Positions 36,346 through 49,015 of a stretch of DNA of 64,000 nucleotides are shown here, piece by piece; within the stretch, counting starts at the first letter, position 1; each line of letters opens with the position of its first letter. The translations under genes were made by a program, and so were the position numbers. Origin of the DNA: Hydractinia symbiolongicarpus. Its lineage: Eukaryota > Cnidaria > Hydrozoa > Anthoathecata > Hydractiniidae. Where the stretch lies: assembly GCF_029227915.1 (NCBI RefSeq), contig NC_079886.1, positions 372,001 to 436,000 of the forward strand, read 5' to 3'. The notes under the pieces were generated by a model. The model ran no database searches and was not told where the DNA came from. It saw nothing but the letters and a program-made list of their open reading frames with translations.

Positions 36346-39282
36346 GTTTTCAAAAATGTTTTCATTTTTGATGAGACGCTGAATAAAAGAAGTTTAATCG
36401 CCGGCAAACGAAAACCTGCGATTTCTCGTAAACCCCGTACTCGGCCCGTATAGTCAAAAGTATACAAAGAAAGTACCCAGGGAGTAAACTCATTTCCCGA
36501 ACGATTTTTTAAAATATTTTTTCACCACTATAACGCATGAGACTTGTAGTTTTCAAAAATGTTTTCATTTTTGATGAGACGCTAATAAAAAGAAGTTTAA
36601 TCGCCGGCAAACGAAAACCCGCGATTTCCCGTAAATCCCGTACTCGGCCCGTATAGTCAAAAGTATACAAAGAAAGTACTCAAGGAGTAAACTCATTTCC
36701 CGAACGATTTTTTAAATTATTTTTTCACCACTAAAACGCATGAGACTTGTAGTTTTCAAAAATGTTTTCATTTTTGACGAGACGCTAAATGAAAGAAGTT
36801 TGATCTCCGGCAAACGAAAACCCAGGATTTCCTGTAAATCCCGAACTTGGCCCGTAAAATCGATTGTATAAAAGAAAGTACCCAGGGAGTAAACTGATTG
36901 CCCGAACGATTTCTCAAATTATATTTTCACCACTAAAAAGCATGAGACTTGTAGTTTTCAAAAATGTTTTCAATTTTGATGAGACGCTGAATAAAAGAAG
37001 TTTAATCGCCGGCAAACGAAAACCCGCGATTTCCTGTAAATCCCGGACTTGGCCCGTATAGTCGAATGTATAAAAGAAAGTACCCAAGGAGTAAACTCAT
37101 TTCCCGTACGATTTTGTAAATTATTTTTTAATCACTAAAACGGATGAGACTTGTAGTTTTTAAAAATATTTTCATTTTTGATGAGACGCTGAATAAAAAA
37201 AGTTTAATCGCCGGCAAACGAAAACCCGCGATTTCCCGTAAATCCTGTACTCGGCCCGAATAGTCTAAAGTACATAAAAAAAGTACCCAGGGAGTAAACT
37301 GACTTCCCGAATGATTTTTTAAATTATTTTTTCACTACTAAAACGCATGAGACTTGTAGTTTTCCAAAATGTTTTCATTCTTGATGATACTCTAAATAAA
37401 AGAAGTTTAATGGCCGGCAAACGAAAACCCGCTATTTCCCGTAAATCCCGGGCTTGGCCCGTATAGTTGAATGTATATAAAGAAAGTACCCTGTGAGTGA
37501 ACTCATTTCCCGAACGATTTTTTAAATTATTTTTTCACCATTAAAACGCATGAGATTTGTAGTTTTCAAAAATGTTTTCATTTTTGATGAGACGCTGAAT
37601 GAAAGAAGTTTGATCTCCGGCAAACGAAAACCCGCGTTTTCCCGTAAATCCCGAACTCGGCCCGTATAGTCAAAAGTACACAAAAAAAGTACCCAGGAAG
37701 TAAACTGATTTCCCGAATGATTTTTTAAATTATTTTTTCACCACTAAAACGCATGAGACTTGTAGTTTTCAAAAATGTTTTCATTTTTGATGAGACGCTG
37801 AATAAAAGAAGTTTAATCGCCGGCAAACGAAAACCTGCGATTTCCCGTAAATCCCGTACTCGGCCCGTATAGTCAAAAGTATACAAAGAAAGTACCCAGG
37901 GAGTAAACTCATTTCCCGAACGATTTTTTAAAATATTTTTTCACCACTATAACGCATGGGACTTGTAGTTTTCAAAAATGTTTTCATTTTTGATGAGACA
38001 CTAATAAAAAGAAGTTTAATCGCCGGCAAACGAAAACCCGCGATTTCCCGTAAATCCCGTACTCGGCCCGTATAGTCGAATGTATATAAAGAAAGTACCC
38101 AGGGAGTACACTCATTTCCCGAACGATTTTTTAAATTATTTTTCCACCACTAAAACGCATGAGACTTGTAGTTTTCAAAAATGTTTTTATTTTTGATAAG
38201 ACGCTGAATAAAAGAAGTTTAATCGCCGTGATTTCCCGTAAATCCGGTACTCGGCCCGTATAGTCTAAAGTATACAAAGAAAGTACTCAAGGAGTAAACT
38301 CATTTCCCGAACGATTTTTTAAATTTTTTTTTCACCACTAAAACGCATGAGACTTGTAGTTTTCAAAAATGTTTTTATTTTTGATGAGACGCTAAATAAA
38401 AGAAGTTTAATCGCCGGCAAACGAAAACCCGCGATTTCCCGTAAATCCCGTACTCGGCCCGTATAGTCAAAAGTATACAAAGAAAGTACCCAGGGAGTAA
38501 ACTCATTTCCCGAACGATTTTTTAAATTATTTTTTCACCACTAAAACGCATGAGACTTGTAGTTTTCAAAAATGTTTTCATTTTTGATGAGACGCTAAAT
38601 GAAAGAAGTTTGATCTCCGGCAAACGAGAACCGGCGTTTTCCCGTAAATCCCGAACTCGGCCCGTATAGTCAAAAGTATACAAAAAAGGTACCCAGGGAG
38701 TAAACTGATTTCCCGAATGATTTTTTAAATTACTTTTTCAACACTAAAACGCATGAGACTTGTAGTTTTCAAAAATGTTTTCATTTTTGATGAGACGCTG
38801 AATAAAAGAAGTTTAATAGCCGGCAAACGAAAACCTGCGATTTCCCGTAAACCCCGTACTCGGCCCGTATAGTCAAAAGTATACAAAGAAAGTACCCAGG
38901 GAGTAAACTCATTTCCCGAACGATTTTTTAAAATATTTTTTCACCACTATAACGCATGAGACTTGTAGTTTTCAAAAATGTTTTCATTTTTGATGAGACG
39001 CTAATAAAAAGAAGTTTAATCGCCGGCAAACGAAAACCCGCGATTTCCCGTAAATCCCGTACTCGGCCCGTATAGTCAAAAGTATACAAAGAAAGTACTC
39101 AAGGAGTGAACTCATTTCCCGAACGATTTTTTAAATTATTTTTTCACCACTAAAACGCATGAGACTTGTAGTTTTCAAAAATGTTTTCATTTTTGACGAG
39201 ACGTTAAATGAAAGAAGTTTGATCTCCGGCAAACGAAAACCCAGGATTTCCTGTAAATCCCGAACTTGGCCCGTATAATCGA
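36346..39282. repeat. 2.9-kb segment repeated 5,244 bp downstream (copy 1)
   Basis: About 14 monomers match 41590-44526 at a constant offset of 5,244 bp. Anchors are TTTCTCGTAAACCCC (36422 and 41666), GTAAAATCGATTGTATAAAAG (about 36853 and 42097), AGTTGAATG (37466 and 42710), the short-unit join (38228 and 43472), AAAAAAGGTACCC (38682 and 43926) and CAAGGAGTGAACTC (39100 and 44344). The copies part where this one reads GTATATAAAG and the other GTATAAAAG, next to 39283. Differences such as GAGTACACTC and GCCGTGATT are private to copy 1. Confidence 0.85.
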
Positions 39283-40705
39283 ATGTATATAAAGAAAGTA
39301 CCCTGTGAGTGAACTCATTTCCCGAACGATTTTTTAAATTATTTTTTCACCATTAAAACGCATGAGATTTGTAGTTTTCAAAAATGTTTTCATTTTTGAT
39401 GAGACGCTGAATGAAAGAAGTTTGATCTCCGGCAAACGAAAACCCGCGTTTTCCCGTAAATCCCGAACTCGGCCCGTATAGTCAAAAGTACACAAAAAAA
39501 GTACCCAGGAAGTAAACTGATTTCCCGAATGATTTTTTAAATTATTTTTTCACCACTAAAACGCATGAGACTTGTAGTTTTCAAAAATGTTTTCATTTTT
39601 GATGAGACGCTGAATAAAAGAAGTTTAATCGCCGGCAAACGAAAACCTGCGATTTCCCGTAAATCCCGTACTCGGCCCGTATAGTCAAAAGTATACAAAG
39701 AAAGTACCCAGGGAGTAAACTCATTTCCCGAACGATTTTTTAAAATATTTTTTCACCACTATAACGCATGAGACTTGTAGTTTTCAAAAATGTTTTCATT
39801 TTTGATGAGACACTAATAAAAAGAAGTTTAATCGCCGGCAAACGAAAACCCGCGATTTCCCGTAAATCCCGTACTCGGCCCGTATAGTCGAATGTATATA
39901 AAGAAAGTACCCAGGGAGTACACTCATTTCCCGAACGATTTTTTAAATTATTTTTCCACCACTAAAACGCATGAGACTTGTAGTTTTCAAAAATGTTTTT
40001 ATTTTTGATAAGACGCTGAATAAAAGAAGTTTAATCGCCGTGATTTCCCGTAAATCCGGTACTCGGCCCGTATAGTCTAAAGTATACAAAGAAAGTACTC
40101 AAGGAGTAAACTCATTTCCCGAACGATTTTTTAAATTTTTTTTTCACCACTAAAACGCATGAGACTTGTAGTTTTCAAAAATGTTTTTATTTTTGATGAG
40201 ACGCTAAATAAAAGAAGTTTAATCGCCGGCAAACGAAAACCCGCGATTTCCCGTAAATCCCGTACTCGGCCCGTATAGTCAAAAGTATACAAAGAAAGTA
40301 CCCAGGGAGTAAACTCATTTCCCGAACGATTTTTTAAATTATTTTTTCACCACTAAAACGCATGAGACTTGTAGTTTTCAAAAATGTTTTCATTTTTGAT
40401 GAGACGCTAAATGAAAGAAGTTTGATCTCCGGCAAACGAGAACCGGCGTTTTCCCGTAAATCCCGAACTCGGCCCGTATAGTCAAAAGTATACAAAAAAG
40501 GTACCCAGGGAGTAAACTGATTTCCCGAATGATTTTTTAAATTACTTTTTCAACACTAAAACGCATGAGACTTGTAGTTTTCAAAAATGTTTTCATTTTT
40601 GATGAGACGCTGAATAAAAGAAGTTTAATAGCCGGCAAACGAAAACCTGCGATTTCCCGTAAACCCCGTACTCGGCCCGTATAGTCAAAAGTATACAAAG
40701 AAAGT
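37471..40705. repeat. 1,812-bp nine-monomer tandem duplication
   Basis: From about 37471 each base checked equals the base 1,812 positions later, up to about 38893. Anchors are GAGACACTAATAAAAAG (37995 and 39807), GCCGTGATT (38225 and 40037), AAAAAAGGTACCC and TTTAATAGCCGG (38812 and 40624). The unit is nine monomers including one 188-bp unit (9 x 203 - 15 = 1,812). Because GAGTACACTC and GCCGTGATT occur in both of these copies but not in the 41.6-44.5 kb paralogue, this event came after the 5,244-bp exchange. Confidence 0.9.
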
Positions 40706-41589
40706 ACTCAAGGAGTGAACTCATTTCCCGAACGATTTTTTAAATTATTTTTTCACCACTAAAACGCATGAGACTTGTAGTTTTCAAAAATGTTTTCATT
40801 TTTGACGAGACGTTAAATGAAAGAAGTTTGATCTCCGGCAAACGAAAACCCAGGATTTCCTGTAAATCCCGAACTTGGCCCGTATAATCGAATGTATAAA
40901 AGAAAGTACCCAGGGAGTAAACTGATTGCCCGAACGATTTCTCAAATTATGTTTTCACCACTAAAAAGCATGAGACTTGTAGTTTTCAAAAATGTTTTCA
41001 TTTTTGATGAGACGCTGAATAAAAGAAGTTTAATCGCCGGCAAACGAAAACCCGCGATTTCCTGTAAATCCCGGACTTGGCCCGTATAGTCGAATATATA
41101 AAAGAAAGTACCCAAGGAGTAAACTCATTTCCCGTACGATTTTGTAAATTATTTTTTAATCACTAAAACGGATGAGACTTGTAGTTTTTAAAAATATTTT
41201 CATTTTTGATGAGACGCTGAATAAAAAAAGTTTAATCGCCGGCAAACGAAAACCCGCGATTTCCCGTAAATCCTGTACTCGGCCCGTATAGTCTAATGTA
41301 CATAAAAAAAGTACCCAGGGAGTAAACTGACTTCCCGAATGATTTTTTAAATTATTTTTTCACTACTAAAACGCATGAGACTTGTAGTTTTCCAAAATGT
41401 TTTCATTCTTGATGATACTCTAAATAAAAGAAGTTTAATGGCTGGCAAACGAAAACCCGCTATTTCCCGTAAATCCCGGGCTTGGCCCGTATAGTCAAAA
41501 GTATACAAAGAAAGTACCCAGGGAGTAAACTCATTTCCCGAACGATTTTTTAAAATATTTTTTCACCACTATAACGCATGAGACTTGTA
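40706..41589. repeat. Type E, F and C-like units between exchanges
   Basis: This stretch starts with CAAGGAGTGAACTC, joined to the 1,812-bp copy, and carries a type E unit (TATAAAAG at 40895), the ACTAAAACGGATGAG follower, a type F-like unit with GTCTAATGTACATAAAAAAAG near 41290 and a GATGATACTC unit. It matches about 44.35-45.15 kb at an offset of 3,635 bp. Nothing but satellite is seen. Confidence 0.82.
40895..40902 (+). promoter_or_regulatory. TATA-box-like motif of type E monomers (speculative)
   Basis: TATAAAAG arises in type E units by loss of one base from the GTATACAAAG of type A. It is an exact match to the eukaryotic TATA-box core. The other type E copies start at 35448, 36867, 42111, 44530, 48354, 49367, 51770, 55406, 56809, 58415 and 62443, and most following units carry it too (for example 35650). 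Types C and D have TATATAAAG (for example 42718-42726), while types A and B have GTATACAAAG, which does not match. AATAAA lies about 120 bp further on in most units. Whether any of this is transcribed is unknown; in a 63%-AT repeat such matches can arise by chance. Confidence 0.2.
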
Positions 41590-44526
41590 GTTTTCAAAAA
41601 TGTTTTCATTTTTGATGAGACGCTGAATAAAAGAAGTTTAATCGCCGGCAAACGAAAACCTGCGATTTCTCGTAAACCCCGTACTCGGCCCGTATAGTCA
41701 AAAGTATACAAAGAAAGTACCCAGGGAGTAAACTCATTTCCCGAACGATTTCTTAAAATATTTTTTCACCACTATAACGCATGAGACTTGTAGTTTTCAA
41801 AAATGTTTTCATTTTTGATGAGACGCTAATAAAAAGAAGTTTAATCGCCGGCAAACGAAAACCCGCGATTTCCCGTAAATCCCGTACTCGGCCCGTATAG
41901 TCAAAAGTATACAAAGAAAGTACTCAAGGAGTAAACTCATTTCCTGAACGATTTTTTAAATTATTTTGTCACCACTAAAACGCATGAGACTTGTAGTTTT
42001 CAAAAATGTTTTCATTTTTGACGAGACGCTAAATGAAAGAAGTTTGATCTCCGGCAAACGAAAACCCAGGATTTCCTGTAAATCCCGAACTTGGCCCGTA
42101 AAATCGATTGTATAAAAGAAAGTACCCAGGGAGTAAACTGATTGCCCGAACGATTTCTCAAATTATGTTTTCACCACTAAAAAGCATGAGACTTGTAGTT
42201 TTCAAAAATGTTTTCAATTTTGATGAGACGCTGAATAAAAGAAGTTTAATCGCCGGCAAACGAAAACCCGCGATTTCCTGTAAATCCCGGACTTGGCCCG
42301 TATAGTCGAATGTATAAAAGAAAGTACCCAAGGAGTAAACTCATTTCCCGTACGATTTTGTAAATTATTTTTTAATCACTAAAACGGATGAGACTTGTAG
42401 TTTTTAAAAATATTTTCATTTTTGATGAGACGCTGAATAAAAAAAGTTTAATGGCCGGCAAACGAAAACCCGCGATTTCCCGTAAATCCTGTACTCGGCC
42501 CGTATAGTCTAAAGTACATAAAAAAAGTACCCAGGGAGTAAACTGACTTCCCGAATGATTTTTTAAATTATTTTTTCACTACTAAAACGCATGAGACTTG
42601 TAGTTTTCCAAAATGTTTTCATTCTTGATGATACTCTAAATAAAAGAAGTTTAATGGCCGGCAAACGAAAACCCGCTATTTCCCGTAAATCCCGGGCTTG
42701 GCCCGTATAGTTGAATGTATATAAAGAAAGTACCCTGTGAGTGAACTCATTTCCCGAACGATTTTTTAAATTATTTTTTCACCATTAAAACGCATGAGAT
42801 TTGTAGTTTTCAAAAATGTTTTCATTTTTGATGAGACGCTGAATGAAAGAAGTTTGATCTCCGGCAAACGAAAACCCGCGTTTTCCCGTAAATCCCGAAC
42901 TCGGCCCGTATAGTCAAAAGTACACAAAAAAAGTACCCAGGAAGTAAACTGATTTCCCGAATGATTTTTTAAATTATTTTTTCACCACTAAAACGCATGA
43001 GACTTGTAGTTTTCAAAAATGTTTTCATTTTTGATGAGACGCTGAATAAAAGAAGTTTAATCGCCGGCAAACGAAAACCTGCGATTTCCCGTAAATCCCG
43101 TACTCGGCCCGTATAGTCAAAAGTATACAAAGAAAGTACCCAGGGAGTAAACTCATTTCCCGAACGATTTTTTAAAATATTTTTTCACCACTATAACGCA
43201 TGAGACTTGTAGTTTTCAAAAATGTTTTCATTTTTGATGAGACGCTAATAAAAAGAAGTTTAATCGCCGGCAAACGAAAACCCGCGATTTCCCGTAAATC
43301 CCGTACTCGGCCCGTATAGTCGAATGTATATAAAGAAAGTACCCAGGGAGTAAACTCATTTTCCGAACGATTTTTTAAATTATTTTTCCACCACTAAAAC
43401 GCATGAGACTTGTAGTTTTCAAAAATGTTTTTATTTTTGATAAGACGCTGAATAAAAGAAGTTTAATCGCCGCGATTTCCCGTAAATCCGGTACTCGGCC
43501 CGTATAGTCTAAAGTATACAAAGAAAGTACTCAAGGAGTAAACTCATTTCCCGAACGATTTTTTAAATTTTTTTTTCACCACTAAAACGCATGAGACTTG
43601 TAGTTTTTAAAAATGTTTTTATTTTTGATGAGACGCTAAATAAAAGAAGTTTAATCGCCGGCAAACGAAAACCCGCGATTTCCCGTAAATCCCGTACTCG
43701 GCCCGTATAGTCAAAAGTATACAAAGAAAGTACCCAGGGAGTAAACTCATTTCCCGAACGATTTTTTAAATTATTTTTTCACCACTAAAACGCATGAGAC
43801 TTGTAGTTTTCAAAAATGTTTTCATTTTTGATGAGACGCTAAATGAAAGAAGTTTGATCTCCGGCAAACGAGAACCGGCGTTTTCCCGTAAATCCCGAAC
43901 TCGGCCCGTATAGTCAAAAGTATACAAAAAAGGTACCCAGGGAGTAAACTGATTTCCCGAATGATTTTTTAAATTACTTTTTCAACACTAAAACGCATGA
44001 GACTTGTAGTTTTCAAAAATGTTTTCATTTTTGATGAGACGCTGAATAAAAGAAGTTTAATCGCCGGCAAACGAAAACCTGCGATTTCCCGTAAACCCCG
44101 TACTCGGCCCGTATAGTCAAAAGTATACAAAGAAAGTACCCAGGGAGTAAACTCATTTCCCGAACGATTTTTTAAAATATTTTTTCACCACTATAACGCA
44201 TGAGACTTGTAGTTTTCAAAAATGTTTTCATTTTTGATGAGACGCTAATAAAAAGAAGTTTAATCGCCGGCAAACGAAAACCCGCGATTTCCCGTAAATC
44301 CCGTACTCGGCCCGTATAGTCAAAAGTATACAAAGAAAGTACTCAAGGAGTGAACTCATTTCCCGAACGATTTTTTAAATTATTTTTTCACCACTAAAAC
44401 GCATGAGACTTGTAGTTTTCAAAAATGTTTTCATTTTTGACGAGACGTTAAATGAAAGAAGTTTGATCTCCGGCAAACGAAAACCCAGGATTTCCTGTAA
44501 ATCCCGAACTTGGCCCGTATAATCGA
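41590..44526. repeat. 2.9-kb segment (copy 2 of the 5,244-bp exchange)
   Basis: This segment matches 36346-39282 with scattered substitutions, for example CCCGAACGATTTCTTAAA near 41745, ATTTCCTGAACG near 41940 and TATTTTGTCACC near 41963. Two type E units lie here or at its edge (TATAAAAG at 42111 and 44530). Part of it (about 42.53-44.09 kb) is repeated once more at 45.36-46.92 kb. Confidence 0.84.
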
Positions 44527-45354
44527 ATGTATAAAAGAAAGTACCCAGGGAGTAAACTGATTGCCCGAACGATTTCTCAAATTATGTTTTCACCACTAAA
44601 AAGCATGAGACTTGTAGTTTTCAAAAATGTTTTCATTTTTGATGAGACGCTGAATAAAAGAAGTTTAATCGCCGGCAAACGAAAACCCGCGATTTCCTGT
44701 AAATCCCGGACTTGGCAAGTATAGTCGAATATATAAAAGAAAGTACCCAAGGAGTAAACTCATTTCCCGTACGATTTTGTAAATTATTTTTTAATCACTA
44801 AAACGGATGAGACTTGTAGTTTTTAAAAATATTTTCATTTTTGATGAGACGCTGAATAAAAAAAGTTTAATCGCCGGCAAACGAAAACCCGCGATTTCCC
44901 GTAAATCCTGTACTCGGCCCGTATAGTCTAATGTACATAAAAAAAGTACCCAGGGAGTAAACTGACTTCCCGAATGATTTTTTAAATTATTTTTTCACTA
45001 CTAAAACGCATGAGACTGGTAGTTTTCCAAAATGTTTTCATTCTTGATGATACTCTAAATAAAAGAAGTTTAATGGCCGGCAAACGAAAACCCGCTATTT
45101 CCCGTAAATCCCGGGCTTGGCCCGTATAGTCAAAAGTATACAAAGAAAGTACCCAGGGAGTAAACTCATTTCCCGAACGATTTTTTAAAATATTTTTTAA
45201 TCACTAAAACGGATGAGACTTGTAGTTTTTAAAAATATTTTCATTTTTGATGAGACGCTGAATAAAAAAAGTTTAATCGCCGGCAAACGAAAACCCGCGA
45301 TTTCCCGTAAATCCTGTACTCGGCCCGTATAGTCTAAAGTACATAAAAAAAGTA

Positions 45355-46920
45355 CCCAGGGAGTAAACTGACTTCCCGAATGATTTTTTAAATTATTTTT
45401 TCACTACTAAAACGCATGAGACTTGTAGTTTTCCAAAATGTTTTCATTCTTGATGATACTCTAAATAAAAGAAGTTTAATGGCCGGCAAACGAAAACCCG
45501 CTATTTCCCGTAAATCCCGGGCTTGGCCCGTATAGTTGAATGTATATAAAGAAAGTACCCTGTGAGTGAACTCATTTCCCGAACGATTTTTTAAATTATT
45601 TTTTCACCATTAAAACGCATGAGATTTGTAGTTTTCAAAAATGTTTTCATTTTTGATGAGACGCTGAATGAAAGAAGTTTGATCTCCGGCAAACGAAAAC
45701 CCGCGTTTTCCCGTAAATCCCGAACTCGGCCCCTATAGTCAAAAGTACACAAAAAAAGTACCCAGGAAGTAAACTGATTTCCCGAATGATTTTTTAAATT
45801 ATTTTTTCACCACTAAAACGCATGAGACTTGCAGTTTTCAAAAATGTTTTCATTTTTGATGAGACGCTGAATAAAAGAAGTTTAATCGCCGGCAAACGAA
45901 AACCTGCGATTTCCCGTAAATCCCGTACTCGGCCCGTATAGTCAAAAGTATACAAAGAAAGTACCCAGGGAGTAAACTCATTTCCCGAACGATTTTTTAA
46001 AATATTTTTTCACCACTATAACGCATGAGACTTGTAGTTTTCAAAAATGTTTTCATTTTTGATGAGACGCTAATAAAAAGAAGTTTAATCGCCGGCAAAC
46101 GAAAACCCGCGATTTCCCGTAAATCCCGTACTCGGCCCGTATAGTCGAATGTATATAAAGAAAGTACCCAGGGAGTAAACTCATTTCCCGAACGATTTTT
46201 TAAATTATTTTTCCACCACTAAAACGCATGAGACTTGTAGTTTTCAAAAATGTTTTTATTTTTGATAAGACGCTGAATAAAAGAAGTTTAATCGCCGCGA
46301 TTTCCCGTAAATCCGGTACTCGGCCCGTATAGTCTAAAGTATACAAAGAAAGTACTCAAGGAGTAAACTCATTTCCCGAACGATTTTTTAAATTTTTTTT
46401 TCACCACTAAAACGCATGAGACTTGTAGTTTTTAAAAATGTTTTTATTTTTGATGAGACGCTAAATAAAAGAAGTTTAATCGCCGGCAAACGAAAACCCG
46501 CGATTTCCCGTAAATCCCGTACTCGGCCCGTATAGTCAAAAGTATACAAAGAAAGTACCCAGGGAGTAAACTCATTTCCCGAACGATTTTTTAAATTATT
46601 TTTTCACCACTAAAACGCATGAGACTTGTAGTTTTCAAAAATGTTTTCATTTTTGATGAGACGCTAAATGAAAGAAGTTTGATCTCCGGCAAACGAGAAC
46701 CGGCGTTTTCCCGTAAATCCCGAACTCGGCCCGTATAGTCAAAAGTATACAAAAAAGGTACCCAGGGAGTAAACTGATTTCCCGAATGATTTTTTAAATT
46801 ACTTTTTCAACACTAAAACGCATGAGACTTGTAGTTTTCAAAAATGTTTTCATTTTTGATGAGACGCTGAATAAAAGAAGTTTAATCGCCGGCAAACGAA
46901 AACCTGCGATTTCCCGTAAA
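45355..46920. repeat. 1.57-kb copy of 42.53-44.09 kb
   Basis: The two segments keep an offset of 2,825 bp from the type F unit through the type C unit (AGTTGAATG at 42710 and 45535), the short type D unit (43472 and 46297) and the AAAAAAGGTACCC unit. Single differences include CCCCTATAG near 45731 and GACTTGCAG near 45827. Immediately upstream (about 45190-45354) is a join in which AAAATATTTTTT runs into AATCACTAAAACGG, which is not seen elsewhere. Confidence 0.84.
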
Positions 46921-47920
46921 TCCGGTACTCGACCCGTATAGTCAAAAGTATACAAAGAAAGTACCCAGGTAGTAAACTCATTTACCGAACGATTTTTTAA
47001 AATATTTTTTCACCACTATAACGCATGAGACTTGTAGTTTTCAAAAATTTTTTCATTTTTGATGAGACGCTAATAAAAAGAAGTTTAATCGCCGGCAAAC
47101 GAAAACCCGCGATTTCTTGTAAATCCCGTACTCGGCCCGTATAGTCGAATGTATATAAAGAAAGTACCCAGGGAGTAAACTCATTTCCCGAACGATTTTT
47201 TAAATTATTTTTCCACCACTAAAACGCATGAGACTTGTAGTTTTCAAAAATGTTTTTATTTTTGATAAGACGCTGAATAAAAGAAGTTTAATCGCCGCGA
47301 TTTCCCGTAAATCCGGTACTCGGCCCGTATAGTCTAAAGTATACAAAGAAAGTACTCAAGGAGTAAACTCATTTCCCGAACGATTTTTTAAATTTTTTTT
47401 CACCACTAAAACGCATGAGACTTGTAGTTTTTAAAAATGTTTTTATTTTTGATGAGACGCTAAATAAAAGAAGTTTAATCGCCGGCAAACGAAAACCCGC
47501 GATTTCCCGTAAATCCCGTACTCGGCCCGTATAGTCAAAAGTATACAAAGAAAGTACCCAGGGAGTAAACTCATTTCCCGAACGATTTTTTAAATTATTT
47601 TTTCACCACTAAAACGCATGAGACTTGTAGTTTTCAAAAATGTTTTCATTTTTGATGAGACGCTAAATGAAAGAAGTTTGATCTCCGGCAAACGAGAACC
47701 GGCGTTTTCCCGTAAATCCCGAACTCGGCCCGTATAGTCAAAAGTATACAAAAAAGGTACCCAGGGAGTAAACTGATTTCCCGAATGATTTTTTAAATTA
47801 CTTTTTCAACACTAAAACGCATGAGACTTGTAGTTTTCAAAAATGTTTTCATTTTTGATGAGACGCTGAATAAAAGAAGTTTAATCGCCGGCAAACGAAA
47901 ACCTGCGATTTCCCGTAAAC
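45999..47920. repeat. 1,000-bp five-monomer tandem duplication
   Basis: About 46.0-46.92 kb matches about 47.0-47.92 kb at an offset of 1,000 bp (4 x 203 + 188), becoming 998 bp after a T-run shortened near 47390. Both copies contain one 188-bp unit (joins at 46297 and 47297) and one AAAAAAGGTACCC unit. The second begins with the unusual CCAGGTAGTAAACTCATTTACCG near 46965. Confidence 0.83.
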
Positions 47921-49015
47921 CCCGTACTCGGCCCGTATAGTCAAAAGTATACAAAGAAAGTACCCAGGGAGTAAACTCATTTCCCGAACGATTTTTTAAA
48001 ATATTTTTTCACCACTATAACGCATGAGACTTGTAGTTTTCAAAAATGTTTTCATTTTTGATGAGACGCTAATAAAAAGAAGTTTAATCGCCGGCAAACG
48101 AAAACCCGCGATTTCCCGTAAATCCCGTACTCGGCCCGTATAGTCAAAAGTATACAAAGAAAGTACTCAAGGAGTGAACTCATTTCCCGAACGATTTTTT
48201 AAATTATTTTTTCACCACTAAAACGCATGAGACTTGTAGTTTTCAAAAATGTTTTCATTTTTGACGAGACGTTAAATGAAAGAAGTTTGATCTCCGGCAA
48301 ACGAAAACCCAGGATTTCCTGTAAATCCCGAACTTGGCCCGTATAATCGAATGTATAAAAGAAAGTACCCAGGGAGTAAACTGATTGCCCGAACGATTTC
48401 TCAAATTATGTTTTCACCACTAAGAAGCATGAGACTTGTAGTTTTCAAAAATGTTTTCATTTTTGATGAGACGCTGAATAAAAGAAGTTTAATCGCCGGC
48501 AAACGAAAACCCGCGATTTCCTGTAAATCCCGGACTTGGCCCGTATAGTCGAATATATAAAAGAAAGTACCCAAGGAGTAAACTCATTTCCCGTACGATT
48601 TTGTAAATTATTTTTTAATCACTAAAACGGATGAGACTTGTAGTTTTTAAAAATATTTTCATTTTTGATGAGACGCTGAATAAAAAAAGTTTAATCGCCG
48701 GCAAACGAAAACCCGCGATTTCCCGTAAATCCTGTACTCGGCCCGTATAGTCTAAAGTACATAAAAAAAGTACCCAGGGAGTAAACTGACTTCCCGAATG
48801 ATTTTTTAAATTATTTTTTCACTACTAAAACGCATGAGACTTGTAGTTTTCCAAAATGTTTTCATTCTTGATGATACTCTAAATAAAAGAAGTTTAATGG
48901 CCGGCAAACGAAAACCCGCTATTTCCCGTAAATCCCGGGCTTGGCCCGTATAGTCAAAAGTATACAAAGAAAGTACCCAGGGAGTAAACTCATTTCCCGA
49001 ACGATTTTTTAAAAT
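47130..49015. repeat. 1.9-kb copy of 43.3-45.19 kb
   Basis: The two segments match at an offset of about 3,824 bp: GTAAACCCCG at 44091 and 47915, and TATAAAAG at 44530 and 48354. The match ends where 45190 reads AAAATATTTTTTAATCAC and 49015 reads AAAATATTTTTTCACCAC. Private differences are CTTGGCAAG near 44712 and CACTAAGAAGC near 48417. Confidence 0.83.
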
